Below, one piece after another: positions 25,638-33,197 of a DNA stretch of 44,393 nucleotides. Position 1 is the stretch's first letter; each line of letters begins with the position of its first letter. A program made the position numbers and the translations under genes. The notes beneath the pieces were generated by a model that saw only the letters and a list, made by a program, of their open reading frames with translations, did not search any database and was not told the DNA's origin. The DNA lies in the NCBI GenBank assembly GCA_030263375.1, contig SZOV01000016.1, positions 1 through 44,393 of the forward strand. The letters run 5' to 3'. The stretch comes from Deltaproteobacteria bacterium PRO3 (GTDB taxonomy: Bacteria > UBA10199 > DSSB01).

Positions 25638-26815
25638 GGAATTCTTTTCACCGTCCATTTGGGGTCCAGGCGCAGGGTCCAGGACACCTTGAAGCCCTTG
25701 CCCTTCCAGCCCTGCAATCGCATCAGGTCGCCGCGGCGGATCTCGTCGAGGTCCCGATTTTCGGCGCGCCGCTCGCGGTCGAGGCGGTAGAGACTGAGGC
25801 GCCCGGGGGCGCCGCAGAGCACGACCTCGATCTTGCCGCGCGTCTGCATGCGGTTGCTGACCACTCGGAACAGATCGCGGTCTTGGGGGCGCGCCTCCTG
25901 CCAAGCTTTCTTCCGGCCCAGTAAGAGATAGGCGACCTTCAGGAAGCGGTTGTCGTTTTTCACCAGCCGGTCGAGCTCTCGCAAATATTCGGGCTCTTCA
26001 CAGTCCACGTAGAAGTGGCACCAGTCGCCGCGCGTGGCGGCCAGCATGGGGCAGACCTGGTCGTGCAAGCAGGGCGCCAGCACGCCGAGCTCGCCCGATT
26101 CGACCAGGTGGTCGCGCAGGGCCATCAGCTCGCGGGTCGGGCGCCGCAGCGCCGGCTCGAGAAGGGCGACCAAGCCGTCTTCGGCAAGATGTTCGTCCAG
26201 CCGAGGGGAGAGCCATTCGGCGCGATCCTGGGCCGAGAGTTGGACGAGCTCGTTCAAGACGTGGCTCATCAGGATCAGGTCGTATTTTCCCTGGAAGCGG
26301 AAGCCGTGCAGCCAGAGCGGGAAGGCGCGGACCTGGAGCTTGAGCCCGGGCGCGGCGGCCTCGAGGAGCCGCTGCGCGTCTTTCAGGATGTTGGCGTTTT
26401 GCTCGACTAGGACGAGCTCGAGCTCGGCGCCGGGATTTTTTTCCGACAGCATCCCCGCAAAGGCCAGCGAGGCCGAGCCGGGCCCGCAGCCCAGGTCGAG
26501 GACGCGGAATTTGTCGCGTCGCCAGAATTTTTCGGGGATCTTCTCCAGGACGTAGCGCGTCTTGGCGTAATTGATCGGCAGGAAATACAGCAGGTAGGCC
26601 GCGCGCAGCTGCGGCTGGTTCAGGTAGCCGGCCTGCAGGTTGGCGCGGTCGGAGGTGAAGAGCTCGGAGAGCTGCGCCACCCCCTTGGCGAAGAAGCGCA
26701 GGTCCTCGCCGCCGAAGGGTCGCTCGGCGAAGGAAGCACGGCGCGTGCCGCGGTAGAACTCGCGCTTGAGGAAGGGGAGGAGGAAGTCTTCGAGGGGTTT
26801 TGGAAAACGGATCAT
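25634..26815 (-). CDS. Rsm22/METTL17-like methyltransferase with Fe-S cysteines
   Basis: A 393-residue bacterial relative of mitochondrial Rsm22/METTL17, proteins that bind the small ribosomal subunit. The SAM-binding motif is LDLGCGPGS (107-115), followed by SHVLNEL. Cysteines 249 and 255 (PCLHDQVCP) and 266 (DWCHF), with 272 nearby, match the conserved cluster that binds a 4Fe-4S centre in METTL17. A C-terminal beta domain (about 300-393) contains GRLSLYRLDR. The gene is flanked by a REP palindrome on its upstream side. A role in small-subunit assembly is from family knowledge. Confidence 0.88.
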   Translation of the reverse strand: MIRFPKPLEDFLLPFLKREFYRGTRRASFAERPFGGEDLRFFAKGVAQLSELFTSDRANLQAGYLNQPQLRAAYLLYFLPINYAKTRYVLEKIPEKFWRRDKFRVLDLGCGPGSASLAFAGMLSEKNPGAELELVLVEQNANILKDAQRLLEAAAPGLKLQVRAFPLWLHGFRFQGKYDLILMSHVLNELVQLSAQDRAEWLSPRLDEHLAEDGLVALLEPALRRPTRELMALRDHLVESGELGVLAPCLHDQVCPMLAATRGDWCHFYVDCEEPEYLRELDRLVKNDNRFLKVAYLLLGRKKAWQEARPQDRDLFRVVSNRMQTRGKIEVVLCGAPGRLSLYRLDRERRAENRDLDEIRRGDLMRLQGWKGKGFKVSWTLRLDPKWTVKRIP

Positions 26816-26858
26816 GAGGATACCTAAAATCGGCGGCTTGGTCCTCGCCGCGGAATCC

Positions 26859-26886
26859 GTAGGGGCCGTTCGCGAACGGCCCCTAC
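26859..26886. repeat. REP-like 28-bp palindrome, copy 2
   Basis: Identical in all 28 bases to the copies at 5520-5547 and 29818-29845. It lies between the Rsm22-like start and the tonB stop. Confidence 0.85.
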
Positions 26887-26942
26887 AAGGGTCGCAAGGA
26901 TTCCATGCACAGGCTAAAAAAATTCCGTCGAAAAAAACGCAA

Positions 26943-27779
26943 TTACAAATTGTCCTTCAAGCTGAAGCGCAGGCTAAACCGGATCGGCCCCGCATAATAG
27001 GGAAAAGGCGCGGCGCGCCGCACCGTCGCGACGGCCTCCTCGTCCAGGATGCGATGCCCGCTGCTGCTGGTGAGGTTCACGTAGGCGACCGAGCCGTCGG
27101 GGTTGATCTCGAATTGCAGGCCCGCGACGCCCTCCAGTTCCTCGGAGCGCGCCTGGCGCGGGTAGCGCTTGGCCCGCGCGATCTTCTGCCGGATGCGCGC
27201 CAGGATCGCCGAAGCCTCGCCGCCGCTGCCGGACCCGCCGCTGCCCGGCGCGCCGACTCCGCCGGGGCCCTTGCCGCCGCCGCTGCCGGTACCTTCGCCG
27301 CCGCCCAGTCCCGCGCCCTCGCCGCCGCCCGGCCCCGTCTTCGCGCCGGAGACGTCCCCCTCGCCGGGACCCGGCAGGCCGGGAGGGAGGGAGGTCTTTT
27401 CGCTGGGGCGTTTCGCGCCTTCCTCGGCGACCGACGGCTTGGGGATGATCTTGAGCCGCGGCGGCTTCGCGGGTATCGCCTTGGCGGGCCGCTCCGTCAA
27501 GGCCTCGTCGGATTTTTTCGCCGGCTTCGGCGGCCTCGGCGCTTGCGCTTCGGATGTCGGCGCCGTGGCCTGGGGATCCGCGGCCTGCGGAGCGCCCAGC
27601 CCGCCCTCACCGCCGCTGCCTGCGCCGCCGGGGTTCAGGTTGTACCAAACCACCCCGCCGGCGTCGCTCAAGGTGGCAACGCGCCGCTGCGACCATTGGC
27701 TGACCCAAAAAAGAAAAGCGAGCAGGCCCAGGTGAAGCGCGATCGAGGCGCTCAGGGTGATGGCGAGGCGGCGGGACAT
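26943..27779 (-). CDS. tonB: TonB-like energy transducer with Gly-rich spacer
   Basis: A 278-residue inner-membrane protein. One N-terminal TM helix (about 7-26) leads to a long spacer, first Pro/Lys-rich (75-130) and then almost purely Gly/Ser/Glu (135-185). The C-terminal TonB domain (about 190-275) has RYPRQARSEELEG, INPDGSVAYVNLTSSSGHRILDEEAV and RRAAPFP. It should carry proton-motive energy to outer-membrane receptors. Neither exbB/exbD nor a TonB-dependent receptor is in the window. It is followed upstream, in the same direction, by an iron/B12-type ABC importer, so joint uptake is likely. Confidence 0.9.
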   Translation of the reverse strand: MSRRLAITLSASIALHLGLLAFLFWVSQWSQRRVATLSDAGGVVWYNLNPGGAGSGGEGGLGAPQAADPQATAPTSEAQAPRPPKPAKKSDEALTERPAKAIPAKPPRLKIIPKPSVAEEGAKRPSEKTSLPPGLPGPGEGDVSGAKTGPGGGEGAGLGGGEGTGSGGGKGPGGVGAPGSGGSGSGGEASAILARIRQKIARAKRYPRQARSEELEGVAGLQFEINPDGSVAYVNLTSSSGHRILDEEAVATVRRAAPFPYYAGPIRFSLRFSLKDNL

Positions 27780-27890
27780 CCGCTAAGAAATACCTCGCGC
27801 CGCGGCCCGCGGCAAGCGCGGCGACGGGCGCGCGGTCCCCGGAAGCCACCGCCAGCCCAACGACCGGTTGTTTTTCAGGAAACCGTTCTC

Positions 27891-28673
27891 TTAGGGAAGC
27901 TTGGGTAAAAAATAAGGCCTGCCGGTCTCGGGATGGGTGCCGCTCAAGACCTCGGTGCCGAAGACCTCCCGCAGGGTCTCGGGCCGCATCACGGCTTCCG
28001 GTTCTCCGTCGGCCTTGAGTCGACCTTCCGCAAAAAGCAGCAGGCGTCCGCAGGCCGTCGCGGCGAAGCTCAGGTCGTGGAGGACCACGACGAGGGTCAA
28101 GTCGCGCTCGGCGTGCAGGCGCTTCAGGAGGCGGTAGATCTCGGCTTGGTGCTGCAAGTCGAGGTGCGTCGTCGGCTCGTCCAGCAGCAAGACCTTCGGC
28201 TCCTGGGCGAGGGCCCGCGCCAGCAGGACCCGCTCGCGCTCGCCGCCGGAGAGCAGGCGGATATCGCGCTCGGCGAAGCCGAGGCAGTCGGTGAGCCGCA
28301 TCGCCTCGCGCGCGATCTGGAGGTCGCGGGGGCTTTCCCATTGGAAGCTTCCCAGATAGGGGGCGCGTCCCATCAGGACGACCTCGAGGGCGGTGAAGGG
28401 AAACTCGATGAAGGTCTCCTGCGGCAGGACCGAGATGATCCGCGCGGCCTCGCGGCGCGAGTAGGCGCGGAGCTCGCGCTCGTAGAGCCGGATCTCTCCC
28501 GCCGTAGGTTGCAAGACGCCGGCCAAGAGATTGAGCAGCGTGGTTTTGCCGCAGCCGTTGGGACCGAGGACGCCGACAAACTCGCGCTCGCGGATCGCGA
28601 AGCCCAGGTCCTTCAGCACCGGCAGGGCCTCGTAGGAGAGGGAGACGTTGTCCAGCGCGTAGACCGTCGTCAC
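27891..28673 (-). CDS. ABC importer ATPase, BtuD/FecE type
   Basis: A 260-residue ATPase of the iron-siderophore/vitamin B12 importer class. Walker A GPNGCGKT (37-44), Q-loop VLPQET, signature LSGGE (141-145) and Walker B VLLLDEPTTHLD (161-172) are intact; the H-loop is VVLHDLSF. It starts at GTG (28671-28673) overlapping the TGA of the permease gene in a GTGA, so translation is coupled. The substrate could be cobalamin, haem or ferric siderophore. Confidence 0.93.
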   Translation of the reverse strand: MTTVYALDNVSLSYEALPVLKDLGFAIREREFVGVLGPNGCGKTTLLNLLAGVLQPTAGEIRLYERELRAYSRREAARIISVLPQETFIEFPFTALEVVLMGRAPYLGSFQWESPRDLQIAREAMRLTDCLGFAERDIRLLSGGERERVLLARALAQEPKVLLLDEPTTHLDLQHQAEIYRLLKRLHAERDLTLVVVLHDLSFAATACGRLLLFAEGRLKADGEPEAVMRPETLREVFGTEVLSGTHPETGRPYFLPKLP

Positions 28674-29680
28674 CAGGCACCTCGGCTCGAGGGTTTTTTC
28701 ACGAGGTAGACGAAAAAGGGCCCACCGATCAGGGCGGTGAGGACGCCGACCGGGATCTGCGTCTGGTAATCGGAGCCGCTTAAGACCGTGCGCGCGGCCA
28801 AGTCGGCCAAGACGAGGAAGGCGGCGCCGAACAGGGCCGAGGCGGGCAGCAGCAGGCGGTGGTCGGAACCGAGCCTGAGCCGCACCATGTGTGGGATGAA
28901 GAGGCCGACGAAGCCGATCAGGCCCGAGAGGCTGACCGTCGCGCCGATCATGAGGGAGGCGGCGAAGAAGATGTGGCGGCGGAATTTCTCGACGTCGAGG
29001 CCCAGGTATTGGGCGCTGGAGTCGCCCAGGGCCATCAGGTTCATTTTTCCGGCGTGCAGGAAGAGAAGCAGGAATCCGGCCAGGACGAAGCCGCCCGTCA
29101 CCGCGATCTTCCCGTAGCTCTCGGCCTCGAGCGAGCCGACCATGAGGTACCAAATGCGGTGCGCCTGCTCGAAGCTGACCAGCGAGTTGATGAACATGAT
29201 GAGCGCGAAGCTGAAGGCGTTGAAGATGACGCCGGTGAGCAGCAGGGTGTAGACGGGCAGGCGGCCCTTGGTCTGGGCGATCCAGTAGATCAGCAGCAGC
29301 GAGGCGAGGGCGGAGACGAAGGCCACCGAGCTCACCCAGGTGAAGGCGAGCCCCAGCGAGACCGCGACCACGCTCCCGAGCGCGGCGCCGCCGGAGACGC
29401 CCAGGATGTAAGGGTCGGCCATCGGGTTGCGCAGCAGGCTCTGGAAGGCGACGCCGCCGCTGGAGAGGGCGAAGCCGACGATGAGGCCCAGCAGGACCCG
29501 CGGCAGCCGCGAGTAGAAGAGGATGTCGTGCTCGGGGCTCGCGGTATCGCCCCAGGCCGCCGCCAGATCGAGGCGCCCGCCGCCGAAGGCCAGGCTTAGG
29601 GCGACCGCCGCGGCGAGCAGGAGCACCAGGCCGGAGAGGACGACGGCGAAGCGGCGGAAGTTGAGGGGCGCGGCGTTCAT
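28670..29680 (-). CDS. ABC importer permease, BtuC/FecCD type
   Basis: A 336-residue integral membrane protein with about ten TM helices. RLPRVLLGLIVGFALSSGG and QSLLRNPMADPYILGVSGGA are hallmark motifs of FecCD/BtuC permeases; GFVGLFIPHMVRLRLGSDHR is the ATPase-contact region. The start at 29680 (MNAAPLNF) is used; the 13 upstream codons are less likely. The matching binding protein is not next to it but probably the gene at 40157. No cobalamin riboswitch was found in the 257-base leader, which instead holds three REP-like repeats. Confidence 0.93.
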   Translation of the reverse strand: MNAAPLNFRRFAVVLSGLVLLLAAAVALSLAFGGGRLDLAAAWGDTASPEHDILFYSRLPRVLLGLIVGFALSSGGVAFQSLLRNPMADPYILGVSGGAALGSVVAVSLGLAFTWVSSVAFVSALASLLLIYWIAQTKGRLPVYTLLLTGVIFNAFSFALIMFINSLVSFEQAHRIWYLMVGSLEAESYGKIAVTGGFVLAGFLLLFLHAGKMNLMALGDSSAQYLGLDVEKFRRHIFFAASLMIGATVSLSGLIGFVGLFIPHMVRLRLGSDHRLLLPASALFGAAFLVLADLAARTVLSGSDYQTQIPVGVLTALIGGPFFVYLVKKPSSRGAW

Positions 29681-29767
29681 GGGTGTAGAAGTCGTAGCAC
29701 CACCCTGGGTGCCGGGCAAATCGGAAGTTTTTCGGGAAGAATTCGATTATTTTAAGGTGAATCGATT

Positions 29768-29794
29768 GTAGGGGCGAACCTTGTGTTCGCCCTC
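29768..29794. repeat. REP-like palindrome, variant type, forward copy
   Basis: GTAGGGGCGAAC, a short centre and GTTCGCCCTC. Its reverse complement recurs at 29893-29918, so the two form a large inverted pair around the 28-bp palindrome. Confidence 0.75.
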
Positions 29795-29817
29795 CCCTGG
29801 GGTATGTCGCGGCAACT

Positions 29818-29845
29818 GTAGGGGCCGTTCGCGAACGGCCCCTAC
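29818..29845. repeat. REP-like 28-bp palindrome, copy 3
   Basis: Identical to copies 1 and 2. It is centred between the two oppositely oriented variant repeats, giving a BIME-like cluster of three elements in 150 bases. Confidence 0.85.
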
Positions 29846-29892
29846 GGCTTCCGCAAAGGCCCGAAATTCCGAATTCTAAACAACCGCCGCGA

Positions 29893-29918
29893 AGGGCGAA
29901 CACAAGGTTCGCCCCTAC
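29893..29918. repeat. REP-like palindrome, variant type, inverted copy
   Basis: AGGGCGAACACAAGG followed by TTCGCCCCTAC, the reverse complement of 29768-29794 apart from the outermost bases. It lies 19 bases after the stop of the ABC-F gene. Confidence 0.75.
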
Positions 29919-29937
29919 GGAGTAATCCCAAACGACC

Positions 29938-31761
29938 CTAAGCCTTGGCCTCCAGCTCCGCCCAACGCCGGTACAGGGCCTCGACCTCGCCCTCCGCCGC
30001 CGCGAGTTTTTCGCTCAACTCCAGTAACAGCGCCGCCTGGCTGGCGTTGGCGGGCGATTCGAGCTCGGCGCGCAGGGCGGCGGCCTTCGCCTCCGCCTCG
30101 TGGATCTTGGCCTCCATGCCGTCGAACTCCCGCTGTTCCAAGTAGCTCAATTTTTTCTTCTTCTCCGCTTCTTCGCGATTGGCGGCGGCCGCCTCGCCGC
30201 GCGGCGGCGGGGCCTCCCATTTCAGCGCCGCGTGCCAATCCTCCCACTGCTCCAACGAGGCGAAGGCGACGATCTGTCCCGCGGCCGAGCTGCCCGGAGG
30301 CCCGAAGGCGAGGATGCGGTTGGCGATCTCGTGCAGAAAGTAGCGATCGTGGCTCACCAACAGGACCGCCCCGGGGAATTCCGCGAGGCAGTTTCTCAGG
30401 ACCTCCAGCGTGGCGATGTCGAGATCGTTGGTCGGCTCGTCCAAAACCAGGACGTTCGCGGGGCGCAGCATCAGCTTGGCGATCAGCAGGCGGCTCTGCT
30501 CGCCGCCGCTCAAGCGCCCCACCGGCATCTCCATCTGCGCCGGGTTGAAGAGAAAGCGGTCGAGATAGCCGCGGACGTGGACCGGATTTTCGCGGTATTC
30601 GACGTGGTCGCCGGCCGGGCAGAGCGTCTTGATCAGGCTTAGGCCGGGATCGAGGGTCTCGCGGTTCTGCTCGAAGTAGGCGACGCGCAGCGCCTCGGCG
30701 TGTCGAACCGTCCCCGCGTCCGGCGGCTCTTGGCCCAACAGGACGCGCAGCAGCGTGGATTTTCCGCAGCCGTTGGGGCCGATCAGGCCGAGGCGGCTCT
30801 GCGGGGTGACCAGCAGGTCCAGTCCGGAGAACAAGGGCCGGCCGCCGAGGGACTTCGCCACGCCTTGCGCCTCGATCAACTTTTTCGGGCGTTTCTCTTC
30901 CGCGGCGAAGTCGATGGCGACGCCGCGCGTCCGGTTGCGCGCGCTGACCTGCTCCAATTCTTCGGCGATCTCTCCGGCGCGCTGGATGCGGGCCTGCTGC
31001 TTCGTCCCGCGGGCCTTGGGGCCGCGGCGCAGCCACTCGGTCTCGCGGCGCAGGGTGTTCTTCAGGACGAGCTCGCGGCGCTCCTGCGCGGCGCGCAGTT
31101 GCTCCTTGGCCTCCAAATAGCCGGCGTAGTCCCCGGGGACGCTCAGGATGCCTTCCGGCAAGGCGGGGTCCAGCTCGAGGATGCGGGTGGCGACCCGTTG
31201 GAGGAAGAGTCGGTCGTGGGTGATGGTCAGGCTGGCGAAGGGCGCCTTGGCGAGCAGTCCTTCCAGCCAGAGGATGCTCTCGACGTCGAGGTGGTTGGTC
31301 GGCTCGTCCAGCAGCAGGAGATCGGGGCGCTTGGCCAGCTCGCGGGCCAGCGCGACGCGTTTCTTCCAACCGCCGGAGAGCTCGGAAACCCGCGTGGCCG
31401 GACCGACGCCCTCCCGCCCGTCCAGCGAGAGCTTGGAGAGCCACTCCTGCAGCGTGGCCTGGAACTCCCAATCTTCGGGATCGGGATGCGCCTCGAGGAT
31501 CGCCGACTCGACGGTCGCCTCGGGGGCGAAGGCTGGCACTTGCTCCAGCCAGCCGACGCGTAGCCCGCGGCGCACGGAGATCTCGCCGGCGTCGGGCCGC
31601 TCGCGGCCCGCGAGCAGGCTCAGCAGGGTGCTCTTGCCCGCGCCGTTGGGGCCGATCAGGCCGACGTGCTCGCCTTCCTCGAGGGCGAAGCTCAAGTCCC
31701 GAAACAGCGGCCGGGCCCCGTAGGATTTGGCGATTTTTTGCGCGGCGATCAGTATCGGCAT
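29938..31761 (-). CDS. ABC-F family ATPase (Uup-like)
   Basis: A 607-residue soluble protein with two ABC domains and no membrane part. The first half has GPNGAGKST, LSGGWKKR and LLLLDEPTNHLD; the second has GPNGCGKST, LSGGEQSR and VLVLDEPTNDLD. The linker with WLRRGPKARGTKQQARIQ is the P-site tRNA-interaction motif. A C-terminal coiled coil (about 535-607) points to Uup rather than EttA. ABC-F proteins act on ribosomes or stalled translation. The start at 31761 (MPILIAAQ) is chosen over an upstream in-frame ATG that would overlap the riboswitch promoter. Confidence 0.94.
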   Translation of the reverse strand: MPILIAAQKIAKSYGARPLFRDLSFALEEGEHVGLIGPNGAGKSTLLSLLAGRERPDAGEISVRRGLRVGWLEQVPAFAPEATVESAILEAHPDPEDWEFQATLQEWLSKLSLDGREGVGPATRVSELSGGWKKRVALARELAKRPDLLLLDEPTNHLDVESILWLEGLLAKAPFASLTITHDRLFLQRVATRILELDPALPEGILSVPGDYAGYLEAKEQLRAAQERRELVLKNTLRRETEWLRRGPKARGTKQQARIQRAGEIAEELEQVSARNRTRGVAIDFAAEEKRPKKLIEAQGVAKSLGGRPLFSGLDLLVTPQSRLGLIGPNGCGKSTLLRVLLGQEPPDAGTVRHAEALRVAYFEQNRETLDPGLSLIKTLCPAGDHVEYRENPVHVRGYLDRFLFNPAQMEMPVGRLSGGEQSRLLIAKLMLRPANVLVLDEPTNDLDIATLEVLRNCLAEFPGAVLLVSHDRYFLHEIANRILAFGPPGSSAAGQIVAFASLEQWEDWHAALKWEAPPPRGEAAAANREEAEKKKKLSYLEQREFDGMEAKIHEAEAKAAALRAELESPANASQAALLLELSEKLAAAEGEVEALYRRWAELEAKA

Positions 31762-31835
31762 GGCGGGGGATCTCTCGCATGTCCTTGGGGTTTTTCCAAG
31801 CCCCGCGCGGCCTCGGAAAAACCCGGAAATGCATC

Positions 31836-31864
31836 TTGTCACTCGGCGGGGACGGCGCTACACT
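31836..31864 (+). promoter_or_regulatory. Promoter of the c-di-GMP aptamer RNA
   Basis: TTGTCA (31836-31841) and TACACT (31859-31864) are 17 bases apart, giving a predicted start near 31871, about 40 bases before the aptamer core. This rightward promoter lies in the gap between the ABC-F start and the carH stop. Confidence 0.65.
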
Positions 31865-31904
31865 TTTCAAGTCGGACGCCGTTGACGGGAGTCCGGACGT
31901 CCGG

Positions 31905-31980
31905 CCGAAAAAGGCAAACTCCGAGCAATCGGAGGACGCAAAGCCTCCGGTCCCTAGGGGATAGCGGGGCTGCCAAAAGC
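31905..31980 (+). ncRNA. Cyclic di-GMP-I (GEMM) riboswitch aptamer, free-standing
   Basis: All core elements of the c-di-GMP-I class occur in order: GGCAAAC (31913-31919), a P2 stem TCCGA/TCGGA closed by a GCAA tetraloop (GNRA, as needed for docking), GGACGCAAAGCC (31934-31945), TCCGG with the P3 loop, and TAGCGGGGCTGCC (31962-31974). The aptamer is followed by a short stem (31985-32001) and a strong terminator at 32008-32046. No rightward gene follows: the next gene, carH, is on the opposite strand, and the next rightward gene starts more than 1.1 kb away. The predicted RNA of about 175 bases resembles the merRNA of Bdellovibrio, an abundant stand-alone c-di-GMP-binding riboswitch RNA. Confidence 0.92.
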
Positions 31981-32007
31981 TTCCGCCTGGCTTTTTCAGG
32001 CCGACGC

Positions 32008-32046
32008 AACCCACCTACCGTAAGCGCTAGGTGGGTTTTGGTTTTT
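32008..32046 (+). terminator. Rho-independent terminator of the c-di-GMP aptamer RNA
   Basis: AACCCACCTA (32008-32017) pairs with TAGGTGGGTT (32028-32037), then TTG and TTTTT. The T run is only on the plus strand, so it serves the riboswitch RNA and not carH. Its last bases overlap the carH stop codon. Confidence 0.9.
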
Positions 32047-32980
32047 AGAGCTTTTCTCGCAAGTATTTCCGAAACAGGCCGAGATCGCCGATCACCCGTC
32101 CTCTTCCCGTCTCGACCGCCTCGCGAAAACGCTCCGCGGCGCGTCCCCCGCATACCCAAGCCGTATCTTTCGGCAAGAGACGCGACAGCCTTTGCAGTTC
32201 GGCTGCGAGTTCGGTCTCTTCCGCGGGAAAGACGATGCTGAGCGCCAACAGCCGCGCCCCGGCATTGCGGACCGCGGCCGCGATCTCTTCGGCGGGGAGA
32301 TTCGCGCCGAGGTAGATCACCTTCCATCCCTCGATGGCCGCCATCTTGGCGGCGAGCAAGGCACCCAGCTCGTGGATCTGGCCGGCCGGCGTTGCGACGA
32401 CCACGCTGGCTCCGGCTCCGGCCTCGGGATAGGCCGGTTTGAGACCGCCGACGAAGCTTCGCATCACCGAGGAGGCGAGGTGCTCCTGCGCGATGCGGAA
32501 ATCGCCGCGCTGCCAGCGCTCGCCGACCGCCTCGAGCAGGGGCGAGACGATCTCCTCGAGCAGGACCTGTTGGCTGAAGGCCAGTGAGGCGCGGTCGAGC
32601 AGGTCTTCCAACCCCTTGCCGTCCAATCCTTCGATCTTTTCCAGACAGCCTTCGAGATAGGGGAGCGGGTCTTCTCGGGAGGAGGGGGGCTTTTCGGTCG
32701 CGGCTTGGGGTTTGGTGGCCGACATCGTCGGGGGCAGGTTTGCCGCCAGGGCCGCAAGATCGGCATCCGGCAGTTGGGCGATCTGGCTGATGCTGTGCCC
32801 GAAGTCGGTGAGACGGGCGAGCCGCTCGAGCCGAGCGACCTCCGCCTCGCTGTACATCCTCCGATTGGTCGGGCTGCGGTCGGGGGTCAGGGCCCCGTAG
32901 CGACGCTCCCAAACCCGAATCACGTGCGGGCTTAGGCCCGTTCGCTTGACCACCCATTTCATCGGATACCGAGTTTCCAC
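32045..32980 (-). CDS. carH: CarH/LitR-type MerR regulator with adenosylcobalamin-binding domain
   Basis: A 311-residue transcription regulator. An N-terminal MerR helix-turn-helix (VVKRTGLSPHVIRVWERRYGAL, Arg-Arg-Tyr motif) is followed by a linker. A four-helix bundle has W156-x9-E166-H167, the same spacing as Trp131/Glu141/His142 in Thermus CarH. A B12-binding Rossmann domain has QIHELG (His203 as lower ligand) and YLGANLP. This residue set indicates light sensing through AdoCbl: a tetramer represses in the dark and light breaks it. It is divergent from the fasciclin gene, whose promoter carries matching operator repeats. Family evidence is strong; photoreception is inferred. Confidence 0.93.
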   Translation of the reverse strand: METRYPMKWVVKRTGLSPHVIRVWERRYGALTPDRSPTNRRMYSEAEVARLERLARLTDFGHSISQIAQLPDADLAALAANLPPTMSATKPQAATEKPPSSREDPLPYLEGCLEKIEGLDGKGLEDLLDRASLAFSQQVLLEEIVSPLLEAVGERWQRGDFRIAQEHLASSVMRSFVGGLKPAYPEAGAGASVVVATPAGQIHELGALLAAKMAAIEGWKVIYLGANLPAEEIAAAVRNAGARLLALSIVFPAEETELAAELQRLSRLLPKDTAWVCGGRAAERFREAVETGRGRVIGDLGLFRKYLREKL

Positions 32981-33020
32981 GCTCCTACCTTAGGCGAAAA
33001 AGCAAATCCTGACAATATTT

Positions 33021-33061
33021 TACACAAAATATAGAAATAATTTAGACAAAATATTGACAAA
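33021..33061 (+). promoter_or_regulatory. Candidate CarH operator: four 8-base motifs at 11-bp spacing
   Basis: TACACAAA (33021), TAGAAATA (33032), TAGACAAA (33043) and TTGACAAA (33054) start exactly 11 bp apart. The fourth covers the -35 box of the fasciclin promoter. Thermus CarH binds 11-bp direct repeats overlapping a -35 element, so the layout fits repression by the adjacent carH product. Confidence 0.75.
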
Positions 33062-33081
33062 TACTCGTAAGTGGGTAGGAT
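33054..33081 (+). promoter_or_regulatory. Fasciclin gene promoter
   Basis: TTGACA (33054-33059) and TAGGAT (33076-33081), 16 bases apart, predict a start near 33088 and a leader of about 110 bases. Confidence 0.75.
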
Positions 33082-33143
33082 GACCGAAGTAGAACCACCA
33101 AACTGCTCCATAGAACGATCGGGTAAACTCACGGAGCAGGGGC

Positions 33144-33174
33144 GCCTGCCGAGGTCGAAAGACCTTCGGCAGGC
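33144..33174 (+). other. Strong hairpin in fasciclin mRNA leader
   Basis: GCCTGCCGAGGTC and GACCTTCGGCAGGC pair with a single bulge around a GAAA tetraloop, just before the ribosome site (AAGGAG). A second pairing, CTGCTCC with GGAGCAG, lies upstream (about 33102-33140). No known riboswitch class was recognised. The T content after the stem is weak, so mRNA stabilisation or translational control fits better than termination. Confidence 0.65.
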
Positions 33175-33197
33175 CCATTTATAAAAAGGAGCACGTC

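Noticed and set aside
29681-29767. Cobalamin riboswitch before the importer genes
   Set aside because: The conserved B12-box and core segments are absent here and also before the binding-protein operon (41859-42259).
32045-32957. Alternative frame over carH extending from 31839 to 32957
   Set aside because: It is an Arg/Pro-rich shadow frame without domain similarity; the carH frame has all MerR and B12-binding motifs.
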